A stretch of 64,000 bases of DNA from Semisulcospira habei (GCA_036245525.1 BTPG01000004.1:45042482-45106481); one strand, 5' to 3'. Shown: positions 48,331 to 59,555, counted from the first letter of the stretch. The notes: generated from the sequence alone by a model not told the origin. Program-made: numbers and translations.

Positions 48331-50226
48331 TCACCAACTGCCAGGTAGGACCAAAGAGAAGGGATCACCGAGCGGAGCTTGACGCAGCTGTCTCCGTAGA
48401 TCCTGCGGGATGTTGGGGCAGACGGCAAGCACGGCATCTCGGCGGAGCAAATCGCAGTTCGCGGCAGCAGCCATGGAGTTGACTGAAGCGTGATACGCAG
48501 CCCGGTTAGCGGCCGTAGCCAAGGCGAGGAGGTCCCCTACCAGCGGCGAAGCCGAGAGGTGTCCATCCCGTTCCAGAAGGCTGACGATAGCTTGCGTGGT
48601 CAGGTCAAGGAAACTCACGCAGGAGAGGGCGTTGAGTACGAGAACCGCCGTCCGTTCCAGTCCGGGAGAGATGCAACGGCGGGAGGCGCGCAGTCCACCA
48701 GCTTGCTGTTGGGCGGCAGGGTCCACCGCGGGTAAGGAAGCAGCGAAGGCCTGTGAGTGTCCGGCATACCAGCAGTGCTGAAAGGCGATATCCAAGTCCG
48801 CCGGCCAGCGAGCGTCGGAGAAGAAGAAGGGAGCGTCTGAGCCTGAACCCTGCAGTAGGAGAGCGGAGAAGGCGTCACGAAGGCCAAGAAACCCCGGTGG
48901 CTGAGGGAGGGACTTAAACTTCTTGGAGGGTCGATCCGCATCCACAAAGGCCGAGAGCTTCCTCTTGGGAGGCGGCAACGGGGAACAGGCGTCCGGGGGA
49001 AGACACGAGGCAATCAGGCGAGCGGCTACGTCAAGCGAAGCGAGTGTCTCCGTCCTGGTCGTCCGTAGGGAAGGCGACAAGGGAGCCGACGGCGAGCGAG
49101 TACGCGAGGAAGTTGAGCGGTCCAAAAACGAGGCAGAGTCCTCCAGGGCGACGCTGAGCACATCGACGGGCGAAGCAGGAGGCCGACGCACAAGGGAGCG
49201 AGGAGACGAGTGCCACCACGAGGAGGAGCGAGACCGAGGTGAGCGGCTGCGATGGCGCGAACGGGAGCGGTGAGACCGACGAGTGGAGCGTCCGTGCGAA
49301 GTGGAGCGGCGAGAGCAAGGACGAGGAAGGGGAGCGGGAGCGGGGATGGCGGGAGGAGGGACGCCGGGGAGGGAAGGGGGAAGACGACGGCCGGGGGCGC
49401 GGAGCCGGACGGTCGAACGAAGGAGAAACCCAGCGGGGAGAGCGCCGCACGGAAGAAGGCACCTCCACAGGCCGAGGGGAAGAACGACGAGGCGGGCGAG
49501 ACGTCCGGGAAACTGAAGCAACGGGCGAAGACGGACGCGAAGAGCGAGCAAGCACCGAAGGAGGCTTGTAGCGGGAGTAGCGAGACGAAGACGACGGGCT
49601 ACAGGTCCGAGGCTGGGAAGACGCAGTCCTAGAAGGCGAACGCGGGCGAGGGCTGCGACGCAACCGGTCCTCCCGAGAGGCAAAATCCAGATGGTTGAGA
49701 ACTCGGGGACGAATGTCAGAAGTCAAAGGACGAAGCCGAGGGTCAGGCGACGGGGAAACACGGCGTCCAACAGCGTCGGTGGTCTTGTGAGGCTTGGGTT
49801 CCGCAAGGCGGGGCGAGCTAGCTCGCTGCGGACCTGGCTCGAGCGAGCTGGTGCGCAAGGGGGGAGAAAGGCATCCCCCAACGTCGAGAGTTGGGGCTTG
49901 TTTTCCGCAGAGCGGGGCGAGTGGACTCGCTGCGGACCAGACTCGAGAGAGTGGGTGCGCAAGGGGGGAGCCTTTGTATGCTGTCCCCCAACGGCGACGT
50001 AGGTGCGTGTTGGGTCTTTGGCCGAAGCATGCTTGCGGCTGCTGGAGGGCGGCGGTCTTCTGTTGTCACGCCGATAAAACTCCACAGCTGAGCCCACTGT
50101 TCCTCCACCCAGAGAGCGCAGACATCACAGGTGCGGCTCGAGGAACAACCAGTGCAGAGGAGGCAAACGGCATGCTTGTCAGTCGGCCACTGGAAGTCGC
50201 CACATCTGGTGCAGATGACTTGACCA
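48331..50226 (-). pseudogene. DIRS-2 gag, second exon, frameshifted
   Basis: It starts at a TTATGTTGCAG acceptor with SGQVICTRCGDFQWPTDKHA and CLLCTGCSSSRTCDVC, the complete Cys/His module. Two copies of an about 120-bp repeat follow (around 49795-49960), then an Arg/Ser-rich linker (RSHRSRSRHRSRSPRSRSSS), and the gag core (KKFKSLPQPPGFLGLRDAF, WYAGHSQAFAA, NRAAYHASVNSMAAAANCDL). Frame changes lie near 49,840, 49,315 and 48,340. Coding content is otherwise well preserved. Confidence 0.85.
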
Positions 50227-50424
50227 CTGCAACATAAAGTGACACTACAAGGCGACTGGTCGTAGCGGAAGGCCACGAGACGAAACCACGCACCGACACT
50301 TCTTACTTCATCATAACACCGTCCCAATCCCCACAAACTTGTGTCGAATACATCAAGCAAAGAAGGCAAGAAAGCCGGTGCACGTCGCCAGAGGCGCGGG
50401 CGCTAGCAAAACTCAAGACCTTAC

Positions 50425-50432
50425 CTGGACAT
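50425..50432 (-). CDS. DIRS-2 gag, predicted 8-nt first exon
   Basis: ATGTCCAG|GTAAGG on the minus strand: a start codon, one codon, and AG in front of a consensus donor. With the acceptor at 50227-50228 the intron is 198 nt, and the product begins MSSGQVICTRCG. The parallel with DIRS-4 (ATGGCGAG|GTAAAG) supports it. Confidence 0.6.
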
Positions 50433-50929
50433 GTCGCAGGGGCAGGGGAAGGAAACACCTGAGGTCGAAGAAGAAGTAGCAGCGGCGCCCACACATGGGA
50501 AGGCCAGCCGAACAAGGACGGTAGTTCTGCAACGAAGTTCCGGCAGCCAATGGCGAACTTGACCGAAGAGGCCGTAGTAGAAGAAACACCCGAGAAGGGA
50601 AGCGAAGCTCCGAGAGGCCACTGCACAAGCCGCAACAGTTCAAAAACCGGTGCAGGGCAGAGCCCCCACGTGGGGCGAAGGCTGGCTCCACGCCCGAAAA
50701 CCGGTTCTCTCGCTTGCACAAAGTCTATTCCGTCTGAAGAGCACAGGCGCAGAGACTACAAAACGTTCCTCGAAAAAGGCACACAAGAGCCGAAAGTTCC
50801 AAGGCACAGGCGAGGTAGCAAACACAGAAGGCTAACCAAGCCGACCATACACAGCCAAGGTAGGACTGCAGAGGGCTAAGCTGACACGTCTGTACGCTGT
50901 AAGCTAAAGGAAAGAACTTGTTGGATTGG

Positions 50930-51109
50930 ATGCGCTAGCGCTCACCTGTCAGGGTGGGAAGGGAGGCTACCCGGGTACCAGGCCACGGTACCTTTGGTGG
51001 CCTCCCCTGGCTCTAATGGTACACATCGTAAGTTTTTGGGCTAAAATTACGCTAGCTATAGGTTGTTCCATTGCAGTAATGGCATCGGTAATGTTTTTGA
51101 GGAAACAAA
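50930..51109 (-). repeat. DIRS-2 left inverted terminal repeat
   Basis: Complement of the right repeat at 44640-44835, ending outward in GTAATGTTTTTGAGGAAAC. Confidence 0.9.
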
Positions 51110-51171
51110 TGTTGATTGATCACCGCATTTTAAGGGATTGATTCTGTGTCTGTGTAAATTGTATGTAATGT

Positions 51172-51267
51172 TTAACTAACCCTTTGGGTGTTGGTAGCGC
51201 TTTTGGTCGAGGTGATTCCTGCAAGAATCACCTTGACTAAAAGTGCTAGTGACGTCCAAACAATTAA
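51172..51267. repeat. TTAA-bounded family-B repeat
   Basis: Starts TTAACTAACCCTTTGGGTG. Centre AGGTGATTCCTGCAAGAATC. Ends CCAAACAATTAA. Confidence 0.65.
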
Positions 51268-51469
51268 CTTTTTCAGCAACTTAACATACTCGGCCCAAAA
51301 GTCAAAATTCACGAACTGGGAGAACTTTAGAGAACTATGTACCAGTTCAGGAAATAGATCGACCATGACTGGCACCAAGCGATGCGTGCACCACCCTTGA
51401 CCTATCATGGTATCTTGTTGCGGAATGTTAGGGATCAGTGAATCAGGTATGATTTTTGTTTGACAACAG

Positions 51470-51599
51470 GATGCTGCAGCAGAGATGGTGGTGATGTGCT
51501 GTCGATTCCTGTGTTACTTCTGTCGTACCAGTCGTCAAAACCAGCGCGCCATGTTTGAACACCTGAGTTACCTGCTCGACAACAGTAGCATGTTGCTAG
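51470..51599 (+). CDS. RyR: Ryanodine receptor, exon K
   Basis: [20 protein letters not shown] then [20 protein letters not shown], matching [20 protein letters not shown], a near-invariant RyR motif. Enters phase 0, leaves phase 1 (G|GTATGT). Confidence 0.98.
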
Positions 51600-51630
51600 G
51601 TATGTGCCAGGTGTAAAAATAAAAGTATTC

Positions 51631-51697
51631 AAGAGGCATAGATCTTCTTGAGCCCCCCGCAGCCTGCGGGGGCTCATAAAGATCTGTGCCGCATGCA
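51631..51697. repeat. Family-D hairpin core
   Basis: AAGAGGCATAGATCTTCTTG and its complement meet at CCCGCAGCCTGCGGG. Confidence 0.68.
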
Positions 51698-52023
51698 GTT
51701 GGGTTGTTTTTGCTGGATTGTTTAGCACTTCGCCTGCTATTCTTGGGAGAATCCAACACGAGCTTACTTAGTAAGCTTGTGTCAGATTCTACCAACAATA
51801 GTAGGCAAAGTGGTATGTATGTCTGTTTCAGGCTGTTTTCACATTGGTCTTATGCATGCACTGAAAAAAAAAAAAAGAGTGCTATACTTCAGTAGCCTGT
51901 GTCAACCCTAGGAAGACTTATTTGTAAAGAAAGGAAACTAGCATACTTTTATGTTTTCTTACACAAGACTGACTGCATACCAGGTGGTTGTGTCCATGAT
52001 TGAATTCTTTTTCTTTTGCTCAG

Positions 52024-52263
52024 CGCGCCCGTCACTGCGTGGGTCCTGCCCTCTTGACGTGGCCTGCTCCTCTCTGATGGACAACAACGAACTTGCCTTG
52101 GCACTGCGCGAATCTCACCTGGAGAAGGTAGCTGTGTACCTGTCACGCTGTGGCCTGCAGACCAATGCTGAGCTGATTGAGAAGGGATACCCAGATCTGG
52201 GCTGGGACCCTGTGGAAGGAGAGCGATTTCTGGACTTCCTGCGATTCTGTGTCTGGGTCAATG
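52024..52263 (+). CDS. RyR: Ryanodine receptor, exon L
   Basis: Reads [60 protein letters not shown] and [10 protein letters not shown]. The family has [20 protein letters not shown] and [20 protein letters not shown]. The identification is beyond doubt. Phase 1 at both ends. Confidence 0.98.
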
Positions 52264-52363
52264 GTGTGTTTTGTTTCCTGCTTGCACTTTCACAAAATCT
52301 ATCGGTAGATGTATACATGTACTTGTGCATTGTGTGTGTGTTCCATTGGAGTTTTTTAACTAT

Positions 52364-52652
52364 TTTAACCCTTTTAGCTCCACAGGTGCGTTTTCCCAGA
52401 TTTTGTAAGTGTTACTTGACGACTATGTACCAGTTGCAGGTGATTGACCATGATAATTCAAGGGTAGTGCCAGATTAGCTTGGCGCCTGTAGGACCGTAT
52501 TACAATTCTAGAGGCAGATCGAGCATGATAGTTCAAGGGTGGTGCCAGAATAGCTTGGCACTTGTGGGCGCCAAGCTATTCTGGCACCACCCTTGAACTA
52601 TCAATGCTCGATTACATGTCTTGCTGTGGTGTGTTGGGGCTGAATGAGTTAA
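52364..52652. repeat. Two fused family-A repeats
   Basis: The left border is TTAACCCTTTTAGC; half a repeat runs to about 52495. It is followed by a complete GATCGAGCATGATAGTTCAA palindrome and the right border GGGCTGAATGAGTTAA. Confidence 0.65.
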
Positions 52653-52732
52653 CACTAAACTGACTAAAACACAAAATGAAAACAAAGTTCACAAAATAGG
52701 AGTGACAAAAACACATTGGAACACACAGTGTT

Positions 52733-52915
52733 TGTTTCCTCAAAAACATTACCGATGACATTACTATTAGGGAACGTACACTTAGCTTACCATTTCAGCA
52801 GAAATTCCGTTGTGTACCTACACGACAAGGGAGGCAACCCAAGGGCGCCGTAGCCAGGTACCCTGAGTAGCCTCCCGTACCTCCCTATCCGGTTGCGTGC
52901 CCAGTGGAGTCACGC
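52733..52915 (+). repeat. DIRS-3 left inverted terminal repeat
   Basis: GATGACATTACTATTAGG through CCCAGTGGAGTCACGCCAGTC is complementary to about 57358-57550, with modest divergence. Confidence 0.88.
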
Positions 52916-53059
52916 CAGTCTGTTCGCTTAGCTTACCGCGAACGGTTGTGTTCAAGCCTACTGGACGTTTCGGTTGTGTACGGTTGTGAACTGGTCATAA
53001 CCTTGGATTGGATTTTACCGTGGTTTACCATGCCTGCCTGGGATTACCTTCGTTCAAGT

Positions 53060-55450
53060 ACGCGCCTGCACCCTCTGTGGGGACTTCCAATGGCCGAGCG
53101 ACATGCATGTGGTTGTCTCCCCCGGCAGTGCCTCTAGTCACACAGGCGACACCTACGCCTCCTGGGTGGAAGAGCACTGGTCTCCGCTTGAAAGCTTATA
53201 TCGGCGCGAACGCCCTACGCCGACCTGAGACCGGCCACGCGCTACCACATCCCCTGCTGCCACCGCAGATGGGACGAGGCACATCCACTCTGATGATGGG
53301 GAACTGACTACCCGGACCCTGACGCGTGCGTTAGCTCCCAGGATTCTGGCTGATTGTGCGCCCGCTACTCCGAGACTGGCCCACAGCCCAAGCCTGACCC
53401 AGAGCGAGCTTGCTCGCCCCGCCACTCGGCCCGAGTTCTCTCGGCCTCAGACGTGGCTACTAGATGTCGGCCCGACAAACCCGCGGACGTGACTGCTGCC
53501 CCCAAGCCTGGCCCAGAGTGAGCTTGCTCGCCCCACCACTTGGCCCGAGTTCTCTCGGGCTCAGACGCAGCTACTGGATGTCAGCCCGCCGACCCCTAGG
53601 ACGGGACTACTGGACCCTGGGGTGTTTGCTCCCCTGAGCTTGGCCCACAGCGAGCTTGCTCGCCCTGCCACTCGGCCCGAGTTTTCTCGGGCTCGGACGC
53701 GGCTACTAGATCGGCTCGCCCACCCTCGGCACCACGCCAGCACCGATGCCCTTCGTCCTGCTCCACGGTTAGTGACAAGTGCCCCCTGCCGGACGAGGCT
53801 ACTGGACCTTTGTGCGCCCGGAGCCTGGCCCAGAGCGAGCTTGCTTGCCCCGCCGCTCGGCCTGAGTTCTCTCGGGCTCAGACGCGACTTCGTGGAATGT
53901 GCACCCCCGCTCCTTGAAACCAGTCCAGCGGCTACGTCGATCATCCCACTCCACAAGGAGTGGCACGCGCCACCTGCCGGATGAGACTGCTGGGCCTTTG
54001 TGCGACCGACCCTCAGAACCCGGTCCACAGCGAACTTGATCGCCCACCTCCCAACCCGAACTCTCTCGGGCTCAGATGCGGATGCTCGGAAGCAGCCCCG
54101 CTGCTCCTCAGATCCGCTCCCACAGCGACGCCGTTCGTCCCGCTCCACGGTTAGTGACAAGCACCCCCGGCCGGACGAAGCTACCGGACCTTGTGCGCCC
54201 CCTCCTCAGAGCCTGGCCCACATTGGGTTTATTCATCTTGCCTCGTGGCCCGATCTGCTCTCGACTCCGACGCGGTTACTCGCTATTAGCCCCACCACTC
54301 CGCGGACCCGGCCCAGTGGCTACGTCGACCCAGATGCGACATAGATCGGCTCTCTCTATGGTGAGTGACGGCGCCCCTGATTGGGTGCGGCCACTGGATC
54401 TGGTGTGCCTGCTCCTCAGCGCCCGGCCCACGGCGAACCTGTTTGTCCCGCCTTGCGGCCCGACCGGTTTCGGGCTCAGTCGCGGTTACTCGGAAGGATC
54501 GCGCTAGGATTCCGGGATACCCCCCATCGCCCTCCCATGCGTGCACCCGCAGGACCGGACCTCTCGCTCGTAGGCGTCTACATCTCAGCACCACGGGACC
54601 CAGATCTTCGACAAGACAGCCGACGTGCTTCCGGCCTGGCACCGCATCCTTCTCGCGCCTGGCTACTTCGCGTTCCTCGAGGGCTTGACCGACCCCTCGC
54701 TCACCCCAGTGTGCGTTGCCCGCCCATGTTCCCCGACGTCGACGAGCCCCCAGCTGTTTGCCAGAGGACTGCGTCGCGGTCCTCCTCAGAGTTGACAGTC
54801 ACCCTCGTCGCCGGTGCCCTCAACATGACGGCGCAGTCGTTTGCTTCCTGTTGTCCCCGCAGGACTGCCCTCCGTTACTCCCCCCCCCCCCCCCTGCTCC
54901 TCAGAGGAAGGCGTCAACCTGGATAGATGCCTCCCGACCCTCCGGGCAGTCCCAGTCCCTTCTGCGCAGAGCTCCTGAGCGACGCTGGCTTCTTCTCTGA
55001 CTCCTCGGGCCCGGCGGACTTGGACAGTGCCGTCCGCCTACGCTGGTACACGGCTCCCTCTAGGACCTTCACCAGCAGTGGTTACCCAGGCACAGTGACA
55101 GCGTGCGGCTCTTCAGCTTCGCTCCGCCACTCCACCCGTGGCGTGGACGAGACCGCGACCCTCTTCCGCTGCGCCCTGGCCTGGGCGAGGTCGGAGCTGT
55201 TCGCGCAGACTGGCATTCGGCGTGTCGAGGGCACCGAGCTGCGTTTCACGCCTCTGCCGATGCCATTGCCTTTGCTGCCTACTGCGACCCGATGCGTCAT
55301 GATGCTGCCCTCCGTTCCTGCCACGACCTCCTCGCTGAGGTGAAGACGCTTCTCCGACGGACCCGCTGTGTCGTGATGCTGTCCTCCGTTCGCCATGGCC
55401 TCCGACGCCTACTGTGACCCGATGCGTCATGATGCTACCCTCCGTTCCTG
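53060..55450 (+). pseudogene. DIRS-3 gag remnant
   Basis: The Cys/His region reads CTLCGDFQWPSDMHVVV, then WVEEHWSPLESLYRRERP: only the first CxxC and the His survive; the later cysteines are gone. The splice acceptor of other copies (TTRCAGTGG) is also not recognisable. A tandem repeat replaces the SR linker. From about 54930 the gag core is seen in pieces (DAGFFSDSSGPADLDSAVRL). A C run at about 54879-54892 precedes the core. Confidence 0.75.
53385..54480 (+). repeat. Minisatellite in DIRS-3 gag linker
   Basis: About seven imperfect repeats, 115-210 bp apart, share CCCAGAGCGAGCTTGCTCGC and CCCGAGTTCTCTCGGGCTCA (landmarks near 53407, 53519, 53651, 53836, 54030, 54220 and 54430). The early units are the most alike. 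Confidence 0.82.
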
Positions 55451-55533
55451 CCACGACCTCCTCGCCGAGGCTAAGATGCTTCTACGACAGATCCTGCGCG
55501 CCCGCACGCCTCTTCGGTCCTAGCTAGCACGCG

Positions 55534-56330
55534 GTGACGGACTCAACATGGACCCCTGGCCCAGCTGCTCTCCGCCGCGACGCGTGGCACTCGCTGCTCC
55601 GAGACGACCCTTGGGCCTGTTCCACCGGCTCCGAGGGCCTCCTGATCTCCTTCGATCTCCTCCGGTCTCCTCCACCACTGCGGCGCTCTCCCCTGTGGAC
55701 CACTGTCCCGACAGATCGGCGCAGAGCCGACGTTCTTCGTGACTGGGTCACTGCCTGGCTGCAGAAGGCCACCACGGAGGGAGTCACACGACTTGGTTCC
55801 CCTGCCTTCTACACCTGTCTCTTCGTGGTCTTCTAGCCCAGGGGCATGTAGCGTCCGCTCATCATCCTCTCGGCGCTGAACAGTACGTTGCCGCGTCTAC
55901 ATTCCGCCTGGTGACGGCCTGAGCCTTGCGGACAGCGGTACAGGCCACGGACTTAGCCATCAGCCGGGATCTGCCAGACGCATTCCTGCACTCGCTTCTT
56001 GAACGCCGTCGTCGGCAAGGCCAGGCTGGCCGCCTCGAGCCCACCTCAAACTACTGGGACGATCTGCTCCTGAGCAGGACAGAGTTGGACTGCACGATCT
56101 ACCCAATCGGCTCGGCCTCCCGGTCAACTTCGGCAAGTCAGACCTCGCACCCTCCCTCCGGTGATGTGCTTGGACGTGCTTTCTGGCCAACCACAACGTG
56201 GTGGGACTTCCGGAGCCTCGGTTCCAGACGCTGGCGACCTTCATCCAGCGGGTGTTTCAGGCAGACACAGTTCCCTCCAGAGTCGGGCCTCAGCTCCTGG
56301 ACCTGATGACCGCGGCGGCGGATGTCTTAC
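55534..56330 (+). pseudogene. DIRS-3 RT remnant with YWDD
   Basis: RRDAWHSLLRDDPW and SPPPLRRSPLWTTVP open the RT. ATTEGVTRLGSPAFYTCLFV ends at a stop (about 55836). A later piece reads ISRDLPDAFLH and then, after a deletion, TSNYWDDLLLSRT: Trp replaces Leu in the YLDD box. LQLLxLMxAAADLLPL-like sequence (LLDLMTAAADVLPLDR) follows at about 56300. Confidence 0.85.
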
Positions 56331-56689
56331 CTCTCGACCGGCCTCCTCCCGACTGCTTCTGCTGCTTCGGCTTCGCCCCTGGCCCCTGTTACCCGGTGAT
56401 TTCGCGACCCTGGTGCCGGTCTTCCCGATGCTCTGCTCTCGTCTCCCCTGCTGGTCGGTTCCCATCAGGTTATCCCTCGGCACGGACGCAGCCTCGCCGG
56501 ATGGGGCGCGCACCTTCTACCGAGGTTCCTCATGGCTTCCTGCCACTGGCCTCCAGACCTCGCGGACAGGCTCTTCAGGACAGGCTCTTCAATGGGTTGG
56601 AGCTGTCGGCGATTGGGCGAGCCCTTTTTTGTGGGATACACGCCTCCGACACCTGGAAGGCCAGTACCTACTGGCCCTTGCCTGCGTAC

Positions 56690-57150
56690 AGTGCAGTCCC
56701 CCTACCCGCGCTCCAGGTGATCACCATACGACGCTACCCCGGAAGACCAGACAGCAGGACCCCGTGAGGGCCTTCAGGTGTACCTGCGCCGATCCGAACC
56801 CATCCAGAGTGGACGTGCCCGCCTCCTTCAGCCTTGTCCCCCGAAAGGCAGACATCAAAGCCAGACGATATCTTCCTGGCTCTGCGGGGGTTATTCGGTC
56901 CGCCTACCTGGACCTCTCCCCGAAGGACGCTCAATCTGAAGATCAGGGCGCACGAGGTGAGAGCCTTGGCCACGAGCGTCGCCTTCGCCCGCAACTGCGC
57001 CGCCAAGTCTTGGGGCGGCCGTGGGTTGTGGGCGTGCTCTACCTTCGCCCGATGCTGCCACAGTGACCTCTCGGGCCCACGGGCGACCCTACCCCTGGCT
57101 GGGGCCTTCCCCACTGCGCGACACTCCCTCCCGGCGCCTTGTGTTTGCTT
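56690..57150 (+). pseudogene. DIRS-3 recombinase remnant
   Basis: RKTRQQDPVRAF, VIRSAYLDLSPKD and, in another frame, KIRAHEVRALATSVAFARNC and STFARCCHSDLSG. The HxxR box is visible, but the catalytic Tyr of FYLR is replaced (CCHS). The N-terminal half including Arg I is deleted. Confidence 0.82.
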
Positions 57151-57214
57151 AGCTGTTGGGCCCGTTACAGGGAGTGTGATTCTAGGCAGCACCCACCTCC
57201 TATTCGCTATTCTT

Positions 57215-57308
57215 CCTAATAGTAATGTCATCGGTAATGTTTTTGAGGAAACAATGAATTTTTCTCTAAAATGTATTTTTTCGAAAAATACTTAGCGATG
57301 ACATTACT
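57215..57308 (+). repeat. DIRS-3 ICR
   Basis: GTAATGTTTTTGAGGAAACA (left-end complement) runs directly into GAATTTTTCTCTAAAATGTA (right-end complement). Confidence 0.9.
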
Positions 57309-57309
57309 C

Positions 57310-57586
57310 GGAGGACCCTCCCGCCTGCCCCGCTTGCCACTCATAAGCTAAGCTTCAGACTGGCGTGACTCCACTGGACACCCAACCAGATAGGGAACGC
57401 AACCAGATAGGGAGGTACGGGAGGCTACTCAGGGTACCTGGCTCCAGCGCCCTTGGGTCGCCTCCCTTGTGATGTAGGTACACAACAGAATTTTGGCTGA
57501 AATGGTAAGCTAAGTGTACATTTCCTAATGGTAATGTCATCGGTAAGTATTTTTTGAAAAATACATTTAAGAGAAAAATTCATTTT
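57310..57586 (+). repeat. DIRS-3 right inverted terminal repeat and right end
   Basis: It carries an extra partial duplication of AACCAGATAGGGA (57384-57412) and ends GAGAAAAATTCATTTTTG. Confidence 0.86.
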
Positions 57587-57705
57587 TGTTTTGTTTTGCA
57601 CAGGGTTTATATATTTTTGGCCTATGGCTACAGTGTAATGGTGAAAGCACTCATACTTTTAGGATGACAGAAAATAAGCTAAATACTGACCAATTTTTCC
57701 CACAG

Positions 57706-57931
57706 GTGAGAATGTTGAAGAGAATGCCAACCTGGTGGTTCGACTGTTGATCCGACGTCCCGAGTGCCTGGGTCCCGCGCTGCGTGGAGAGGGAGGGGGC
57801 CTTCTGAAGGCAATGAAGGATGGTGTGCGCATGTCAGAACAGATTGCCGCAAGCAGAGATGCGAATTCGTCCAGTTTCCTCATGGCCATGAATGATGACG
57901 ACGACACAGGTGGAAACTATCTGGTCCAAAG
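57706..57931 (+). CDS. RyR: Ryanodine receptor, exon M
   Basis: [20 protein letters not shown] then [20 protein letters not shown], matching the RyR run [20 protein letters not shown] and GPALRGEGG. The end is less certain: a GTCAGT donor at 57932 keeps [14 protein letters not shown], while an alternative CAG|GTGGAA at 57910 would end at DDDDT. It is the last RyR exon in the window. Confidence 0.96.
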
Positions 57932-58084
57932 GTCAGTGCTGTACCTTACTAACCCCTTCCCTGCCACTGGATGCATGTTTTTGTTGCTGGAATCTTCATT
58001 TTTGGCTCATGTGCGAAGCAAAAGTGAGTATGTTCTGGGCCAGTTGTCACCCGTCCGTCCACCGTCCGTCCGCCCGCCATAGTC

Positions 58085-58830
58085 CGTGGTAAACTTTAAC
58101 GTTTAAGGCACAGACTTCAGACTTGGCCCAGGATATTTTGTGGCAAGACCTTTCTAAACATACCAATTTGAGTGAACTCTCATAAAGGTCAAGGTCACAG
58201 ACGATCAGGAAATGGGTAAAAAATAACAATATTTGGACAAAATTTATTTTTTCTCAAATACTATTCACAATTTCAAACCCAAACTTGGTACAAAGATACC
58301 TGGTGGTAAGGCCTATCCATGCATATTAATTTGGTTGACCATTCGGAAAGGTCAAGGGTCATAAAAGATCAGGGACCATTCGGAAAGGTCAAGGGTCATA
58401 AAAGATCAGGAAATCGGTCCAAAATAGCCATATTTCGACAAAAGATGTTTTTTTCTCAAATACTATTCACAACTTCGAACCCAAACTTGGTACAGAGATA
58501 CCTGATGGTAAGACCTATCTATGCATACTAATTTGGATGACCCCTCGGAAAGGTCAAGGGTCACAAGAGATCGGCAGATGTGTGTAAAATGACAATTTTT
58601 GATAGAATTGTATGTATTATCAACATTTATTCAAACTTTTCAATTAAATTTGGAATAAAGGTAGCTGATGATAAGACCTTCCTATGTATACTAATTTAGT
58701 CAACTCATCGCAAAGGTCAAGGGGGGGTTGACAGATGTGTGAAAAATGCTAAAATTTTGCTGGTGCTGAAGGATAGTTTGTAGTGAGACCTTTCTAAACA
58801 TAACAGTCTGAGTGATCTCTGTCATCGGTC
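58085..58830. repeat. Tandem repeat with AAGGTCAAGGGTCA phrase
   Basis: Three to four imperfect units of about 190 bp. Each contains TCAAATACTATTCACAA, CCCAAACTTGGTACA and GGAAAGGTCAAGGGTCA. The unit around 58335-58400 also has a local duplication of the AAGGTCAAGGGTCATAAAAG phrase. Confidence 0.8.
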
Positions 58831-59065
58831 AGACAACTTTTCACTTCTTCTGTCATATTGTATGTTATTACGGTCATGATTTGTCATGTTGTCAAGATCT
58901 ATGACAGATACTTTGAAACCTGAGAATCCACATAAGCAGTCTGGGACATGATCTAGTATTGGGGGGGGGTGGTGGTGGGGGGGGGAGGGTAAACGTCAGC
59001 CTTGATGGCTTTGCCACTCTTGTTTTTCATTAACCTAAAGCTGCAACTTCTGGAAATTTAGTCTC

Positions 59066-59158
59066 AGCAAGAGGCATAGATCCTCAAGAGGCATTCATCC
59101 TCAAGAGCCCCCGCAGTTGCGGGGGCTCTTGAGGATGAATGCCTCTTGCAGCTGTATC
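59066..59158. repeat. Family-D hairpin
   Basis: CAAGAGGCATTCATCCTCAA is complementary to TTGAGGATGAATGCCTCTTG around CCCCCGCAGTTGCGGGGG. The stem is perfect. Confidence 0.72.
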
Positions 59159-59463
59159 ACATTCACTTTTTCTGTGGCTGGAAAGCAAATGTGGTTTTTC
59201 TACAGCAGTGAACCCCACTGTGTCTGCAGACTGTCAGTGCTGTTTGTAGTGCTGTTAGCTGAATATACAAAGGGGGGGGGGGGGGGGGGGTTAAAGATTG
59301 TGGATTAAAGCAGTCAGTGTCTGAAAGGTATCTGAAGCAAAAGGATGTCAGTTCTGTCAGCAAGCGATATAGATCCTCCTGAGCCTGCACTGTCCACATC
59401 CACACCTGTTGCAGATTCGTGATGTGCTGTCATAAAAATGAAACCAATCTGTACCCAGTGTGC

Positions 59464-59555
59464 AAAAGGTCATTGGGGTGATGTCAGCCGCGGTTGACCC
59501 GTTCATGGCTGTGTGTGGGTCAGCCATGGCCGACATTAGCGCGGTGGCCTTCATA
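59464..59555. repeat. Family-F hairpin
   Basis: AAAAGGTCATTGGGGTGATG and the inexact complement GCGGTGGCCTT flank GGTTGACCCG...TGGGTCAGCC. Related hairpins lie near 14155, 35870 and 44455. Confidence 0.5.

Larger units (their letters stand above)
44633..51109 (-). mobile_element. DIRS-2, full-length DIRS retrotransposon with frame breaks
   Basis: Complete architecture on the minus strand: left end at 51109 (GAGGAAACAAAT border), leader, gag, RT-RNase H-Dam-like ORF, recombinase, ICR at 44899-44990, right repeat, and right end at about 44633 (TCTAAAATGTATTTTTTCGA). Length is about 6.5 kb, antisense in RyR. Inactivating changes are few and small, so it is fairly young. Confidence 0.95.
52733..57586 (+). 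mobile_element. DIRS-3, internally deleted and decayed DIRS element
   Basis: The left end TTTGTTTCCTCAAAAACATT begins the left repeat. Remnants of gag, RT and recombinase follow in the normal order. The ICR is at 57215-57308 and the right repeat ends at about 57586. Deletions remove most of the RT palm, RNase H and the whole Dam-like region, giving 4.9 kb. Many frame breaks. Sense to RyR, in the intron before exon M. Confidence 0.92.

Noticed and set aside
57735..58082. Extension of RyR exon M into a longer open frame.
   Set aside because: Homology stops at about 57930 and a consensus-like donor is present; the rest is intron.
59066..59158. Perfect hairpins as microRNA precursors.
   Set aside because: The same stems recur at many intronic sites with transposon-like borders; perfect pairing without bulges points to palindromic MITEs.
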